Positions 15,691 to 23,890 of a DNA stretch of 35,172 nucleotides are shown here, one piece after another. Within the stretch, counting starts at the first letter, position 1. Every line of letters begins with the position of its first letter. This stretch comes from Oceanotoga teriensis. Lineage in GTDB: Bacteria; Thermotogota; Thermotogae; Petrotogales; Petrotogaceae. A program made the position numbers and the translations under genes. The notes beneath the pieces were generated by a model. The model was not told the origin of the DNA. It saw only the letters and a program-made list of their open reading frames with translations, and did no database searches. The DNA lies in assembly GCF_003148465.1 (NCBI RefSeq), contig NZ_QGGI01000023.1:1-35172 (forward strand). The letters are read 5' to 3'.

Positions 15691-16146
15691 ATGGGTGGAA
15701 TGAAAATAAAAGTAGATGAAAGTTTTATAAATGGACTTGTTGATAAAATAATAGAATCGAATACAACTATAAAAGGACTTAAAAATTTAAATGTTGAATT
15801 GAAAAATGAAGGTATTCATTTTCAAGTAGAAGTAGAAATTCTTAAAAAATATATGAAATTTGATACTTTATTAAAAATCGTAGATAAACCCGAAGATCTA
15901 AAATCTGGAATATTAAAATTAGAACTTTCCGGAGATACTGGAATAAGAAAAATATTAGAAGGGGTTTTTGATATAGCCTCTAAATTCACTCAAGCTTTTT
16001 CGTCTGAAGATAATTATATTTCCATAGATCTAAATAAAGTTGATATAAATCCTGTAATAAATTCAACTTTAAAATCACTAAAAATAGATAGTTTTGAAGT
16101 AGAAAATGGCTCATTTATTTTAGAATTAAATTATAGGGAGGAATAA
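15691..16146 (+). CDS. Small protein of unknown function, possible paralogue of the next gene
   Basis: 151 residues, no signal peptide or membrane segment, alternating charged and hydrophobic beta-rich sequence. I do not recognise the family. Its C-terminal part (DLNKVDINPVINSTLKSLKI, then SFEVENGSFILELNY) resembles the end of the next protein (NIVLKNLKFDDDKIIVDLSY). That suggests a shared fold in which a strand pair holds a ligand or partner; this is inference by eye. A strong gaggagg precedes the ATG; a second ATG three codons later is less well spaced. It is first in a run with the next gene, gatC and yraN. Confidence 0.65.
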   Translation: MGGMKIKVDESFINGLVDKIIESNTTIKGLKNLNVELKNEGIHFQVEVEILKKYMKFDTLLKIVDKPEDLKSGILKLELSGDTGIRKILEGVFDIASKFTQAFSSEDNYISIDLNKVDINPVINSTLKSLKIDSFEVENGSFILELNYREE

Positions 16147-16148
16147 TT

Positions 16149-16532
16149 TTGCCTGCTCATTTTGAAATTGATTCTAACACTTCAAAAAAAATTCTTTCTG
16201 GAGTTTTAAAAGATAATTCATCAAAGATAATAAAAATGTTATTTGATAAATCTACTAAATTTAAATTTATGAATAATACCATAGAAGTAAAAGTAATAAT
16301 GTTCAAATTCTTTTTAACTCTTGAAAAATTTCCTTACTCTTTAAATGGAGTATATGAATTTTCTCATAATATACCAATAGATAAAATAAATTTAAAAGAT
16401 TTACCAAAAAATATCATTATAAATAAAAACAGAATATTTATAAATGTTCCAGAAAATATTATTAGTAAAAATATAGTTTTAAAGAATTTGAAATTTGATG
16501 ATGATAAAATAATTGTAGATCTATCTTATTAA
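16149..16532 (+). CDS. Small protein of unknown function, paired with the upstream gene
   Basis: 127 residues with no export signal or metal motif; no family recognised. It starts with TTG at 16149, two bases after the stop of the upstream gene, and its ribosome binding site (gggaggaa) lies in that gene's last codons, so the pair is probably translationally coupled. The repeated short-strand character and the similar C-terminal ending suggest duplication from a common ancestor. It precedes gatC by 17 bases. Confidence 0.6.
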   Translation: MPAHFEIDSNTSKKILSGVLKDNSSKIIKMLFDKSTKFKFMNNTIEVKVIMFKFFLTLEKFPYSLNGVYEFSHNIPIDKINLKDLPKNIIINKNRIFINVPENIISKNIVLKNLKFDDDKIIVDLSY

Positions 16533-16549
16533 ATAATTGGAGGTAAAAA

Positions 16550-16843
16550 ATGATAAAGATTGATAATGAATTAATAAAAAAACTCGAAAAATTATCCAAT
16601 ATCGAATTAAAAGACAATGAAGAAATCATAATTAAAAATGATCTGAACAATCTTTTAAACTATATGTCTCTTTTAGATAATATCGATGTTTCAGATGAAG
16701 AGGAACTTTTTTCACCAATAAAAGACGAATTAAAATCAATAACTCATGAAGATATTCCCGAAAAATTTAAAAGCGATGACATAATAAACAATTTCCCTGA
16801 AAAAAATGAGAAATATCTAAAAGTTCCAGGAATTCATAATTAA
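16550..16843 (+). CDS. gatC: Asp-tRNA(Asn)/Glu-tRNA(Gln) amidotransferase subunit C
   Basis: 97 residues with the GatC pattern: LIKKLEKLSNIELKDNE at the start, a central LNNLLNYMSLLDNIDVSDEEE, and the C-terminal FPEKNEKYLKVPGIHN, which matches the family's P-E-x-x-x-x-x-F/Y-x-V-P ending. GatC is the small scaffold joining GatA and GatB, the transamidosome that makes Gln-tRNA or Asn-tRNA. gatA and gatB are not in the window, so they must lie elsewhere. A ggaggt site precedes the ATG. Confidence 0.85.
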   Translation: MIKIDNELIKKLEKLSNIELKDNEEIIIKNDLNNLLNYMSLLDNIDVSDEEELFSPIKDELKSITHEDIPEKFKSDDIINNFPEKNEKYLKVPGIHN

Positions 16844-16846
16844 AAC

Positions 16847-17185
16847 ATGAACAATTTAGGAAAAAAATATGAAAAAATAGCTTTCGAATATCTAAAAAAA
16901 GAAAAATACAAAATCTTGGAACTAAATTATACGACAAAAATAGGCGAAATCGATATAATAGCTATGAAAAACAAAACTTTAATACTGATAGAAGTCAAAG
17001 GTGGAACTAATAAATTTGGTGATCCCGCATATAGGGTAAACAGAAAAAAAATAATTAAAATATCCAAGGTGGGCGAAATCTTTATAAATACTCATAGAGA
17101 ACTCGATTTTGAAGATGTCCAAATAGATGTTATATCTGTAAATACTGAAGGAATCATAAAACATTTTCAACAACAAAGAATATGA
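16847..17185 (+). CDS. yraN: YraN family (UPF0102) putative endonuclease
   Basis: 112 residues starting LGKKYEKIAFEYLKKEKYKILELNY and then KIGEIDIIA and LILIEVKGG, the GEID(I/L)I and (V/I)EVK core of the YraN restriction-endonuclease-like fold. The metal ligands would be the E/D of GEID and the E-K of EVK. The usual arginine after EVKxR is not evident (EVKGGT). The cellular role is unproven in the family. Its ATG is three bases after the gatC stop with no separate strong binding site, so coupling is likely. It is last in its operon. Confidence 0.83.
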   Translation: MNNLGKKYEKIAFEYLKKEKYKILELNYTTKIGEIDIIAMKNKTLILIEVKGGTNKFGDPAYRVNRKKIIKISKVGEIFINTHRELDFEDVQIDVISVNTEGIIKHFQQQRI

Positions 17186-17205
17186 AGAGGCTAAATAAGC
17201 CTCTT
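17185..17205 (+). terminator. Terminator of the gatC-yraN operon
   Basis: An 8-bp stem (aagaggct 17185-17192 with agcctctt 17198-17205) has a five-base loop, then TTAATTT. It begins at the yraN stop codon. Confidence 0.78.
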
Positions 17206-17214
17206 TTAATTTAA

Positions 17215-17240
17215 AAAACCGTTCCAAAAAGAACGGTTTT
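17215..17240 (-). terminator. Terminator of tRNA-Arg
   Basis: A perfect 10-bp stem (17215-17224 with 17231-17240) has a six-base loop, with TTTT on the minus-strand 3' arm. It is three bases past the tRNA's CCA and could act on both strands. Confidence 0.78.
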
Positions 17241-17242
17241 AT

Positions 17243-17317
17243 TGGTGCTCCCAGCAAGAATCGAACTTGCATTTGAGGATTAGGAATCCTCCGTTCTATC
17301 CGTTGAACTATGAGAGC
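17243..17317 (-). tRNA. tRNA-Arg (anticodon CCT)
   Basis: A 75-base cloverleaf includes encoded CCA. The acceptor GCTCTCA pairs with TGGGAGC (one G-U). The anticodon stem GAGGA/TCCTC encloses TTCCTAA, anticodon CCT for AGG. The T-arm is GCAAGTTCGATTCTTGC. It is expressed alone, convergent with yraN. Confidence 0.95.
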
Positions 17318-17339
17318 TTTCGAATAAATTACAGAATTT

Positions 17340-17368
17340 ATTATACCACAAAAACCTTTATTTGTAAA
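17340..17368 (-). promoter_or_regulatory. Promoter of tRNA-Arg
   Basis: TTTACA (17368-17363), a 17-base spacer ending TGG (extended -10), and TATAAT (17345-17340), about 22 bases before the tRNA. Confidence 0.8.
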
Positions 17369-17429
17369 TATTTAAGAAGATAATTAAAAATGAAAAATAT
17401 AAAAGATTTAAAATTATGAGGTGTTTTTA

Positions 17430-18644
17430 ATGATTGTAAATATAGTTGGTGGTGGAGCATCAGGAATTATTGCGGCAATAAATGCCGCTAAAAATGGTCA
17501 TGAAGTCAATATATTTGAAAAAATGAAAAATATCGGTAAAAAAATACTTGCAACAGGTAATGGAAAGTGTAATTATACAAATAAAAAAATGGATGAAACA
17601 TTTTTTTATTGTAAAAATAAAGAATTAATAAAAAATTCATTACAAATATTTGATGATAAATCAACAATATCTTTTTTTAAATCTATAGGAGTGTATCCGC
17701 GAGAAATAGATGGAAGAATATACCCTATAACTGAAAACTCCTTGTCTATAGTAAAAAGTTTAGAAAATGAATTAAATAGATTAAATATAAAAATATATAC
17801 AAAAACAAAAATATTCAAAATAGATATCTTAAAAAATAAATTCATATTGAATGATAAATATGAATCTGATATTTTAATAATCGCAGCAGGCGGAAAATCT
17901 TACCCTGCATTGGGATCGGATGGTTCTATAAATTCTGAATTGATAAAACTTGGACATACGTTCAAAACACAGAGACCAGCACTTGTTCAATTGATATCTA
18001 ATGATTATTTTCTACCTCAATTAAAAGGTGTTCGAGTTAAAGGTAATGCTTCATTGTTTGATCATAAAAACATAAAAATAATAGAAAAAAATGGTGAAAT
18101 ACTATTTACAGACTATGGATTATCTGGTATACCTTCTATGCAAATAAGTAGATTTATAAAACCAGAAAAAAATTATATAATAAAAATAGATTTGGCTCAA
18201 AATATAGATAAAGATGAAATAAATAATTATTTAATAAATCAAACAAGATTGAATCCCAATTTAAAAATAAGTGATTCTCTAATGGGAATTATACATTTTA
18301 AATTGATAAATATAATATTACAGATAAACAATATACATAATATACCTCTAAATCAATTAAAAAGATCTGATAGAAATAAAATAATTAATTCTATCAAAAA
18401 TTTTAACATAAATATAAATGGTACAAAAGGTTGGAAAGAATCACAAGTGACAACTGGTGGAATAAATTTAAATGAAATAAACGAAATAAATTTTGAAAGT
18501 AAAAAAATTAAAAATCTTTATATATGTGGCGAAATATTAGATATCGATGGTGATTGTGGCGGATATAATCTTCAATGGGCTTGGACATCAGGATATATAG
18601 TGGGAAATAATATTATGAGAAGGGATAAAAATGATACAAATTAA
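17430..18644 (+). CDS. HI0933/YhiN-family flavoprotein (NAD(P)/FAD-dependent oxidoreductase)
   Basis: 404 residues. The N-terminal FAD-binding Rossmann motif is NIVGGGASGIIAAINAAKNG, followed by the family signature KNIGKKILATGNGKCNYTNK. The C-terminal part has VTTGGINLNEIN and LYICGEILDIDGDCGGYNLQWAW, which closes the FAD site in this family. Relatives include BaiN-type and aminoacetone-oxidase-like proteins; the true substrate is unknown. The frame opens at a GTG at 17421, but that is part of the gaggtg ribosome binding site, so ATG 17430 is taken. Its last 14 bases overlap the next flavoprotein gene. Confidence 0.88.
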   Translation: MIVNIVGGGASGIIAAINAAKNGHEVNIFEKMKNIGKKILATGNGKCNYTNKKMDETFFYCKNKELIKNSLQIFDDKSTISFFKSIGVYPREIDGRIYPITENSLSIVKSLENELNRLNIKIYTKTKIFKIDILKNKFILNDKYESDILIIAAGGKSYPALGSDGSINSELIKLGHTFKTQRPALVQLISNDYFLPQLKGVRVKGNASLFDHKNIKIIEKNGEILFTDYGLSGIPSMQISRFIKPEKNYIIKIDLAQNIDKDEINNYLINQTRLNPNLKISDSLMGIIHFKLINIILQINNIHNIPLNQLKRSDRNKIINSIKNFNININGTKGWKESQVTTGGINLNEINEINFESKKIKNLYICGEILDIDGDCGGYNLQWAWTSGYIVGNNIMRRDKNDTN

Positions 18645-20202
18645 TAATCTGAGAATGGCATATAGTCATACTGAAGAAGAATTATTAAATGAAATAGAAA
18701 TAAACTATGGAATCAAAAAAAATAATATAGAAAAATATATCATATTAAAAAAATCTATAGATGCCAGAAGCAAAAAAAGAATGATATTTTTTGAATACAA
18801 TCTAGCTTTAAAATTAAAAAATGAAAACTCTAAAAAATATTCAAAGTATGAAGAAAAAAATTATTCAGTTCCAGAATATGGAAAAGAAAAAATTCCCAAT
18901 AAACCAATAATCGTCGGCAGTGGTCCGGCTGGAATGTTTACAGGATTAATCCTTGCCGAAAATGGTTTTAATCCAATAATACTTGAAAGAGGAAAAGATA
19001 TTAAAACTCGAAGCAAAGATGTTAAAAATTTTTGGAATAATGGAATATTTAATGAAAAAAGTAATGTTCAATTTGGTGAAGGTGGAGCTGGAACTTTCTC
19101 TGATGGTAAATTAACTACTTTAATAAAAGATAAGAATAGTAGAATAAAAAAAGTATTAGAGGAATTCTGTGAAGCTGGTGCACCAAAAGAAATACTGTAT
19201 TTAAATAAGCCCCATATAGGTACAGATATTTTAAAAATAGTTGTAGAAAATATAAGAAACAAAATAGAAAAACTTGGTGGAAAATATTATTTTGATTCTA
19301 ATGTAACAGATTTAATTATAAAAAATTCTGAAATAATGGGAGTAATAATAAACAATAATGAAAAACTATATAGTAATAATATAATATTATCAATAGGACA
19401 TTCATCAAGAGATACATTTGAAATGCTTTTAAAAAATAATATAGAAATACATCAAAAACCTTTTTCAATGGGAATTAGAATTGAACATGATCAAGATTTA
19501 ATAAATGAATCTCAATATGGAAAATTTAAAAATGATTCAAAATTGGGAGCTGCAGATTATAAATTATCTTATAGAACGAAACAAAATAGAGCTGTTTATA
19601 CATTTTGTATGTGTCCTGGTGGATATGTAATTGCATCTCAATCTGAAAAAAATTCTATAGTAACAAATGGAATGAGTAAATATTTGAGAAATAATAAAAA
19701 CTCTAATTCAGCAGTTCTTGTTAATATAAACACAGAAGATTTTAACTCAGCTCATCCATTGGCAGGTATGTTCATGCAAAGAAAAATAGAATATTCATCT
19801 TTCAATCCAAATAAACCATATTTTGCACCAGTACAATTATTAGAAGACTTCTTAAATAATAAAGTTTCAAAAAAAATAAAAAATATAGAACCTTCTTATA
19901 CTCCTGGATATTATTTTAAAGATTTAAATGAAAATATTCCGAATTTTATATCAGAAAGTTTAAAAGAAGGTATAATCAATATGGGAAACAAATTGAAAGG
20001 GTTTGATTATAAATACTCTGTATTAACTGGTTTTGAAACGAGAAGCTCATCTCCTATAACTATAATTAGAAATAAAAATTTAGAATCTTTAAAAGGTCTT
20101 TATCCTGCTGGCGAAGGAGCAGGATATGCGGGTGGCATAACTTCTTCCGCTGTTGATGGTATAAGAGTAGCTGAAGAAATTATTAAAAAATACAAACCAT
20201 AA
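18631..20202 (+). CDS. FAD-dependent dehydrogenase (COG2509 type)
   Basis: 523 residues. A 90-residue N-terminal domain precedes the FAD motif PIIVGSGPAGMFTGLILAEN, then VQFGEGGAGTFSDGKLTT, a signature of this uncharacterised dehydrogenase family. Later come HSSRDTFEML and, at the C-terminus, GLYPAGEGAGYAGGITSSAVDG, which completes the FAD site. It is related to geranylgeranyl-reductase-like flavoproteins; the substrate is unknown. The ATG lies 14 bases inside the end of the upstream flavoprotein, with agaaggga as binding site, so the two are coupled and may work together. Confidence 0.86.
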   Translation: MIQINNLRMAYSHTEEELLNEIEINYGIKKNNIEKYIILKKSIDARSKKRMIFFEYNLALKLKNENSKKYSKYEEKNYSVPEYGKEKIPNKPIIVGSGPAGMFTGLILAENGFNPIILERGKDIKTRSKDVKNFWNNGIFNEKSNVQFGEGGAGTFSDGKLTTLIKDKNSRIKKVLEEFCEAGAPKEILYLNKPHIGTDILKIVVENIRNKIEKLGGKYYFDSNVTDLIIKNSEIMGVIINNNEKLYSNNIILSIGHSSRDTFEMLLKNNIEIHQKPFSMGIRIEHDQDLINESQYGKFKNDSKLGAADYKLSYRTKQNRAVYTFCMCPGGYVIASQSEKNSIVTNGMSKYLRNNKNSNSAVLVNINTEDFNSAHPLAGMFMQRKIEYSSFNPNKPYFAPVQLLEDFLNNKVSKKIKNIEPSYTPGYYFKDLNENIPNFISESLKEGIINMGNKLKGFDYKYSVLTGFETRSSSPITIIRNKNLESLKGLYPAGEGAGYAGGITSSAVDGIRVAEEIIKKYKP

Positions 20203-20215
20203 GAGAGGTGTTTTT

Positions 20216-20980
20216 ATGAAACTGATATCTTGGAATGTAAATGGTATTAGAGCTATATATAAAAAAAATTTATTGGACTTTATTAAAAAATATGAGCCAG
20301 ATATTTTATCCATACAAGAAATAAAAGCTATGGAAGATCAATTACCAAAAAAACTCATAAATTTTGGTGATTACAAAAAATATTTTTTCTCTGCCGAAAG
20401 GAAAGGATATAGTGGAGTATCAACTTTTACAAAAAAAGAACCTAAAAATATAAAATTTGGAATGGATAATAAAATATTTGATTCTGAAGGAAGAACTTTA
20501 ATAACAGAATTTGACAATTTTTCATTATTCAATATATACTTTCCAAATGGAAAAGCAAATGATGAAAGACTGAAATATAAAATGGATTTTTATTATTATT
20601 TGTTAGATTATTTAGAAGAATATAAAAAAACTCAACCAAATATAATAATATGTGGAGATGTAAATACCGCACATAAAGAAATAGATTTAGCAAGGCCCAA
20701 AGAAAATAGTAACACTTCAGGGTTTCTTATAGAAGAAAGAGAATGGATAGATAAACTTTTAGAAAGTGGTTTTTTAGATGCTTTTAGAGTTTTTAATAAA
20801 AAAGAAGATCAATACTCTTGGTGGGATTATAAAACAAAAGCAAGAGAAAGAAATGTTGGTTGGAGAATAGATTATTTTTTTATAAGCGAAACTATAAAAA
20901 ATAATCTAAAAAACGCTTATCATTTAGATGAAATAATGGGATCAGATCATTGTCCAATTGGTATCGAAATAGAGATATAG
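20216..20980 (+). CDS. xth: Exodeoxyribonuclease III
   Basis: The 254-residue exonuclease/endonuclease/phosphatase-fold enzyme has MKLISWNVNGIRA (N7), SIQEIK (E35, metal ligand), FNIYFPNG, CGDVNTAH (catalytic Asp and Asn, about 144-146), NVGWRIDYFF and the C-terminal GSDHCP (D244, H245). This is the complete catalytic set of the AP-endonuclease/ExoIII family, acting in base-excision repair. An agaggtg site precedes the ATG, 13 bases after the flavoprotein stop. The operon ends in a dyad overlapping its stop codon. Confidence 0.93.
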   Translation: MKLISWNVNGIRAIYKKNLLDFIKKYEPDILSIQEIKAMEDQLPKKLINFGDYKKYFFSAERKGYSGVSTFTKKEPKNIKFGMDNKIFDSEGRTLITEFDNFSLFNIYFPNGKANDERLKYKMDFYYYLLDYLEEYKKTQPNIIICGDVNTAHKEIDLARPKENSNTSGFLIEEREWIDKLLESGFLDAFRVFNKKEDQYSWWDYKTKARERNVGWRIDYFFISETIKNNLKNAYHLDEIMGSDHCPIGIEIEI

Positions 20981-20999
20981 TATTTACTATATCTCTATT
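20968..20999. terminator. Dyad shared by the ends of xth and the HAD-IB gene
   Basis: A perfect 15-bp inverted repeat (20968-20982 with 20985-20999) has only two central bases. It covers the xth stop codon and the last codons of the convergent HAD gene. Neither strand has a long T tract, so terminator function is less sure than for the other convergent pairs. Confidence 0.5.
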
Positions 21000-21637
21000 A
21001 TATCCCAACTATTTTTTTCACTATATTTTTTTAATTTTTTATCTGGCGAAACACATATAGGATTTCCTACTATCTTTAAAAAAGGTAAATCTGAAATAGA
21101 ATCCGAATAAAAAAAAGCCTTTTCAAGATCTACATGATTTTTATCCATATACTCTTTAACACGTCTTACCTTCTCTTCTCCATAACAGCTAGTTTCTTCA
21201 ACGCCTATAAATCTATCTTCTTCATAGATCAATCGAGTGCAAATTTTTTCATGTAAATTAAAATATTCAAAAACTGGATGACAAACATTTTCAGGAGATG
21301 CCGAAAGTAAGATTAATTTAGCCCCTCTTTCTCTATGTTTTTCAACTTCTAAAATCATACTTTTTCTTATAAAATTAATGCCATATTCTTTAAACCATTT
21401 ATCAGTCCTATCATAAACTTTTTTCTTACTTTCTCCCACAAAATCATTGGACAGTTTAGAAGTTATGTCCTCGAGTTCATATATTCCAAGATAATAAAAA
21501 ATAGGCATATATAAAAGTTTAGTATATTCCTTAAATTTTATTTGTCCAGTTTTTAATAAATACTTAAAGTATAAAGGACCACTATTCTTAGTTAACAAAG
21601 TTTTATCCATATCAAAAAAAACAGTATATTTAAACAT
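20987..21637 (-). CDS. HAD-IB family phosphatase (SerB-like)
   Basis: 216 residues. Nucleophile motif FDMDKTLL (D9, D11), motif II LLSAS (about 103-107), a conserved lysine in KVRRVKEYM, and the metal motif YSDSISDLPFL (about 178-188). A small helical C1 cap lies between motifs I and II. The family includes phosphoserine phosphatase and other small-molecule phosphatases; substrate unknown. The ATG at 21637 follows a ggggtgg site. It is a single-gene unit sharing the divergent promoter region with the alpha/beta hydrolase. Confidence 0.85.
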   Translation of the reverse strand: MFKYTVFFDMDKTLLTKNSGPLYFKYLLKTGQIKFKEYTKLLYMPIFYYLGIYELEDITSKLSNDFVGESKKKVYDRTDKWFKEYGINFIRKSMILEVEKHRERGAKLILLSASPENVCHPVFEYFNLHEKICTRLIYEEDRFIGVEETSCYGEEKVRRVKEYMDKNHVDLEKAFFYSDSISDLPFLKIVGNPICVSPDKKLKKYSEKNSWDIIEI

Positions 21638-21666
21638 AATCCACCCCTATTTTAGAACTATATATA

Positions 21667-21725
21667 ATTTTACCATATATGAATTATAACTTTAAATTAA
21701 TTTTTTGTTATATTTATGGTAAAAT
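21667..21725. promoter_or_regulatory. Divergent promoters with mirrored extended -10 elements
   Basis: TATGGTAAAAT occurs at 21715-21725 on the plus strand and at 21677-21667 on the minus strand, a perfect 11-bp inverted repeat with 37 bases between. Each copy is an extended -10 (TGG-TAAAAT) pointing towards its own gene, the HAD-IB phosphatase or the hydrolase. A minus-strand -35 candidate TTAAAG lies at 21695-21690; the plus-strand -35 is not clear. Confidence 0.45.
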
Positions 21726-21772
21726 AATAATGAGAGGTAATTCATTTTTTAATTGATGAGGAGGGAAAATAT

Positions 21773-22660
21773 ATGCAAATAGTTTTAAAAGAAATAGAAC
21801 TTTTAAATGGAGAGATTTATGGTTATAGATATAAAAAAGGGGGAGAAAAAACTTTAATTTTAGTTCATGGAAATATGACTTCATCAAAACATTGGGATAT
21901 ATTAATGGAAAACTTATCGGATGAATTTACAATTTATGCAGTAGATTTAAGAGGATTTGGAATCTCTTCATACAAAAATCCTATAAATTCTTTAGAAGAT
22001 TTTTCAAAAGATTTAAAATTATTTTGTGATAGTTTGAATTTAAAAAATTTCTATCTAATGGGTTGGTCAACTGGTGGTGGAATAGTTATGGATTTTACAG
22101 CAGACAACCCAGAATATGTAAAAAAATTAATTTTAATGGAATCAGTTGGAACAAGAGGTTATCCTATTTTCAAAAAAGATTCTAATGGTTCACCAACTTC
22201 AGAACTTATAAAAACAAAAGAAGAAATAGCAAAAGATCCTATTCAAGTAATTCCAATTTTAAAAGCCTATGAAGAAAAAAATAGAGAAATGTTAAAAACA
22301 ATATGGAATATGTCAATATATACTCATAATAAACCTTCAGAAAAAAAATATGAAGAATATATAGATGATATGTTGAATCAAAGAAATTTAGTAGATGTAG
22401 ATTTTGCACTTGCTATATTTAATATATCTGAAGAAAGCAATGGAATAATTTCTGGAAATGCAAAAGCAAAAAAAATAAAATGTCCAGTTTTAATTCTTTG
22501 GGGAAAAAATGATATAGTTGTTCCAGAAAAAATGGCTTTAGATATAAAAAATGATATTGGAGAAAATGCAAAATTACACTATTTAGAAGATTGTGGACAT
22601 TCTCCTATAATTGATAATATCAATTTATTAAAAAATACCGTAGAAGAATTTTTAAAATAA
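21773..22660 (+). CDS. Alpha/beta hydrolase
   Basis: 295 residues. Oxyanion-hole motif VHGN (31-34), nucleophile elbow GWSTG (97-101, S99), acid D247 in WGKNDIVVP and H276 in LEDCGHSP complete the catalytic triad. The lid region (about 130-210) is helical. It is similar in plan to carboxylesterases, haloperoxidase-like and 3-oxoadipate-enol-lactonase-like enzymes; the substrate cannot be assigned. There is no signal peptide, so it is cytoplasmic. A gaggaggg site lies before the ATG. It is a monocistronic gene ending at a strong hairpin shared with hydF. Confidence 0.85.
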   Translation: MQIVLKEIELLNGEIYGYRYKKGGEKTLILVHGNMTSSKHWDILMENLSDEFTIYAVDLRGFGISSYKNPINSLEDFSKDLKLFCDSLNLKNFYLMGWSTGGGIVMDFTADNPEYVKKLILMESVGTRGYPIFKKDSNGSPTSELIKTKEEIAKDPIQVIPILKAYEEKNREMLKTIWNMSIYTHNKPSEKKYEEYIDDMLNQRNLVDVDFALAIFNISEESNGIISGNAKAKKIKCPVLILWGKNDIVVPEKMALDIKNDIGENAKLHYLEDCGHSPIIDNINLLKNTVEEFLK

Positions 22661-22666
22661 TTTATT

Positions 22667-22695
22667 AAAACGAAGACAAAATTTGTCTTCGTTTT
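22667..22695. terminator. Bidirectional terminator between the alpha/beta hydrolase and hydF
   Basis: A perfect 14-bp inverted repeat (aaaacgaagacaaa 22667-22680 with 22682-22695), flanked by T/A runs on both strands, lies in the 38-base gap between convergent stops. Confidence 0.85.
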
Positions 22696-22698
22696 AAA

Positions 22699-23886
22699 TT
22701 AAAGCAAATCTGGAATCATAACCCTTTCTAAAACACCATTCAAATAAGATATTATAACTCCATAATTATAAATTGGAATATTCAATCTTTTTATATGTAC
22801 AAGTCTTCTCATCATTATTGTTCTTGTTAATGTACAACCTCCACAATGAATAATAATCTTTGTATTCAATAAATCTTCTTCATCTGGAAACTCTTTCCCT
22901 GCAATAAACTTAAAATTTAACTCTTTCCCAGTATATTTTTTCAGCCAATTTGGTATTTTTACTCTCCCTATATCTTCACTCATAGGTCTATGTGCACAGC
23001 CTTCCATTATAAGAATCGAATCTCCATCATTAAGATTTTCTATTTCTTCTATATTTTCAGACAATAATCTTAAATCACCTTTATGTCTTGCCTCAAGAAT
23101 AGAAAATGTGGTTAATTTGATATCTTCAGGAATCAATTGCGATACTTTTTTTATAGCTTGAGAATCAGTTATAACCAAGTCTGGTTTTTTACTAAGTAAC
23201 TTTAAGACATTAGGAATACCTTCTATTGAAGTTTCTACTGGAAAAGCTTTTTTATCTAAAATTTCTCTTATTGCATTAACTTGAGGCATTATCAATCTAC
23301 CCTTTGGGGCTCCAGTATCTATTGGAATTATCAATAAAACAATATCATTTTCTTTTATGAATTCTGGAATCATTGGAATTGATCTTTCTTCAGGTTTCAT
23401 AGAAACTATTTTATTTTTTAATTCTTCAATTCCAATATTCTTTTTTGCTGAAATACTAACAAAATTCTTTTTATACTTTTTACTATAATACTCAATAATA
23501 TCACTTTTAAACATATCTATCTTATTTAAAACTATTAAAAAAGGTATAGCATTTTTTTCAAATATTTTTAAAATATTTGAAAAATAAACATCGGGGTAAT
23601 CATCAACAACCAAAAGTCCAATATCTGATTTCATAAAGGCATGATGAGCTTTTTGTACTCTTTTATTTCCTAAATTCCCCACATCATCTATACCCGGAGT
23701 ATCTATAATAGTAACGGGACCAATCGGATGTAATTCCATCGTTTTATAAACAGGGTCAGTAGTAGTACCAGGATAATCTGAAACAAGAGCAATATCTTGA
23801 TTCAATAAAGAATTTATAATCGAAGACTTTCCAACATTTCTTTTACCAGAAATAACTATATTGAGTCTGTATCCACCTAAAGACAT
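22699..23886 (-). CDS. hydF: [FeFe]-hydrogenase maturation GTPase HydF
   Basis: 395 residues. The N-terminal GTPase domain has GKRNVGKS (14-21), a TTTD switch, DTPG (62-65) and NKID. The C-terminal cluster domain has C297-A-H299 and, 47 residues later, H347-C348-G-G-C351, the CxH...HCxxC motif that binds the [4Fe-4S] cluster of HydF. HydF is the scaffold on which HydE and HydG products are assembled and from which the diiron subcluster is transferred to apo-hydrogenase. The ATG lies four bases after the hydE stop. It is last in the operon and has all catalytic residues. Confidence 0.95.
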   Translation of the reverse strand: MSLGGYRLNIVISGKRNVGKSSIINSLLNQDIALVSDYPGTTTDPVYKTMELHPIGPVTIIDTPGIDDVGNLGNKRVQKAHHAFMKSDIGLLVVDDYPDVYFSNILKIFEKNAIPFLIVLNKIDMFKSDIIEYYSKKYKKNFVSISAKKNIGIEELKNKIVSMKPEERSIPMIPEFIKENDIVLLIIPIDTGAPKGRLIMPQVNAIREILDKKAFPVETSIEGIPNVLKLLSKKPDLVITDSQAIKKVSQLIPEDIKLTTFSILEARHKGDLRLLSENIEEIENLNDGDSILIMEGCAHRPMSEDIGRVKIPNWLKKYTGKELNFKFIAGKEFPDEEDLLNTKIIIHCGGCTLTRTIMMRRLVHIKRLNIPIYNYGVIISYLNGVLERVMIPDLL

Positions 23887-23890
23887 AATA

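Noticed and set aside
16979-17272. 97-codon minus-strand ORF over yraN and tRNA-Arg
   Set aside because: It spans a tRNA and two terminator hairpins and is antisense to yraN, so it cannot be a gene.
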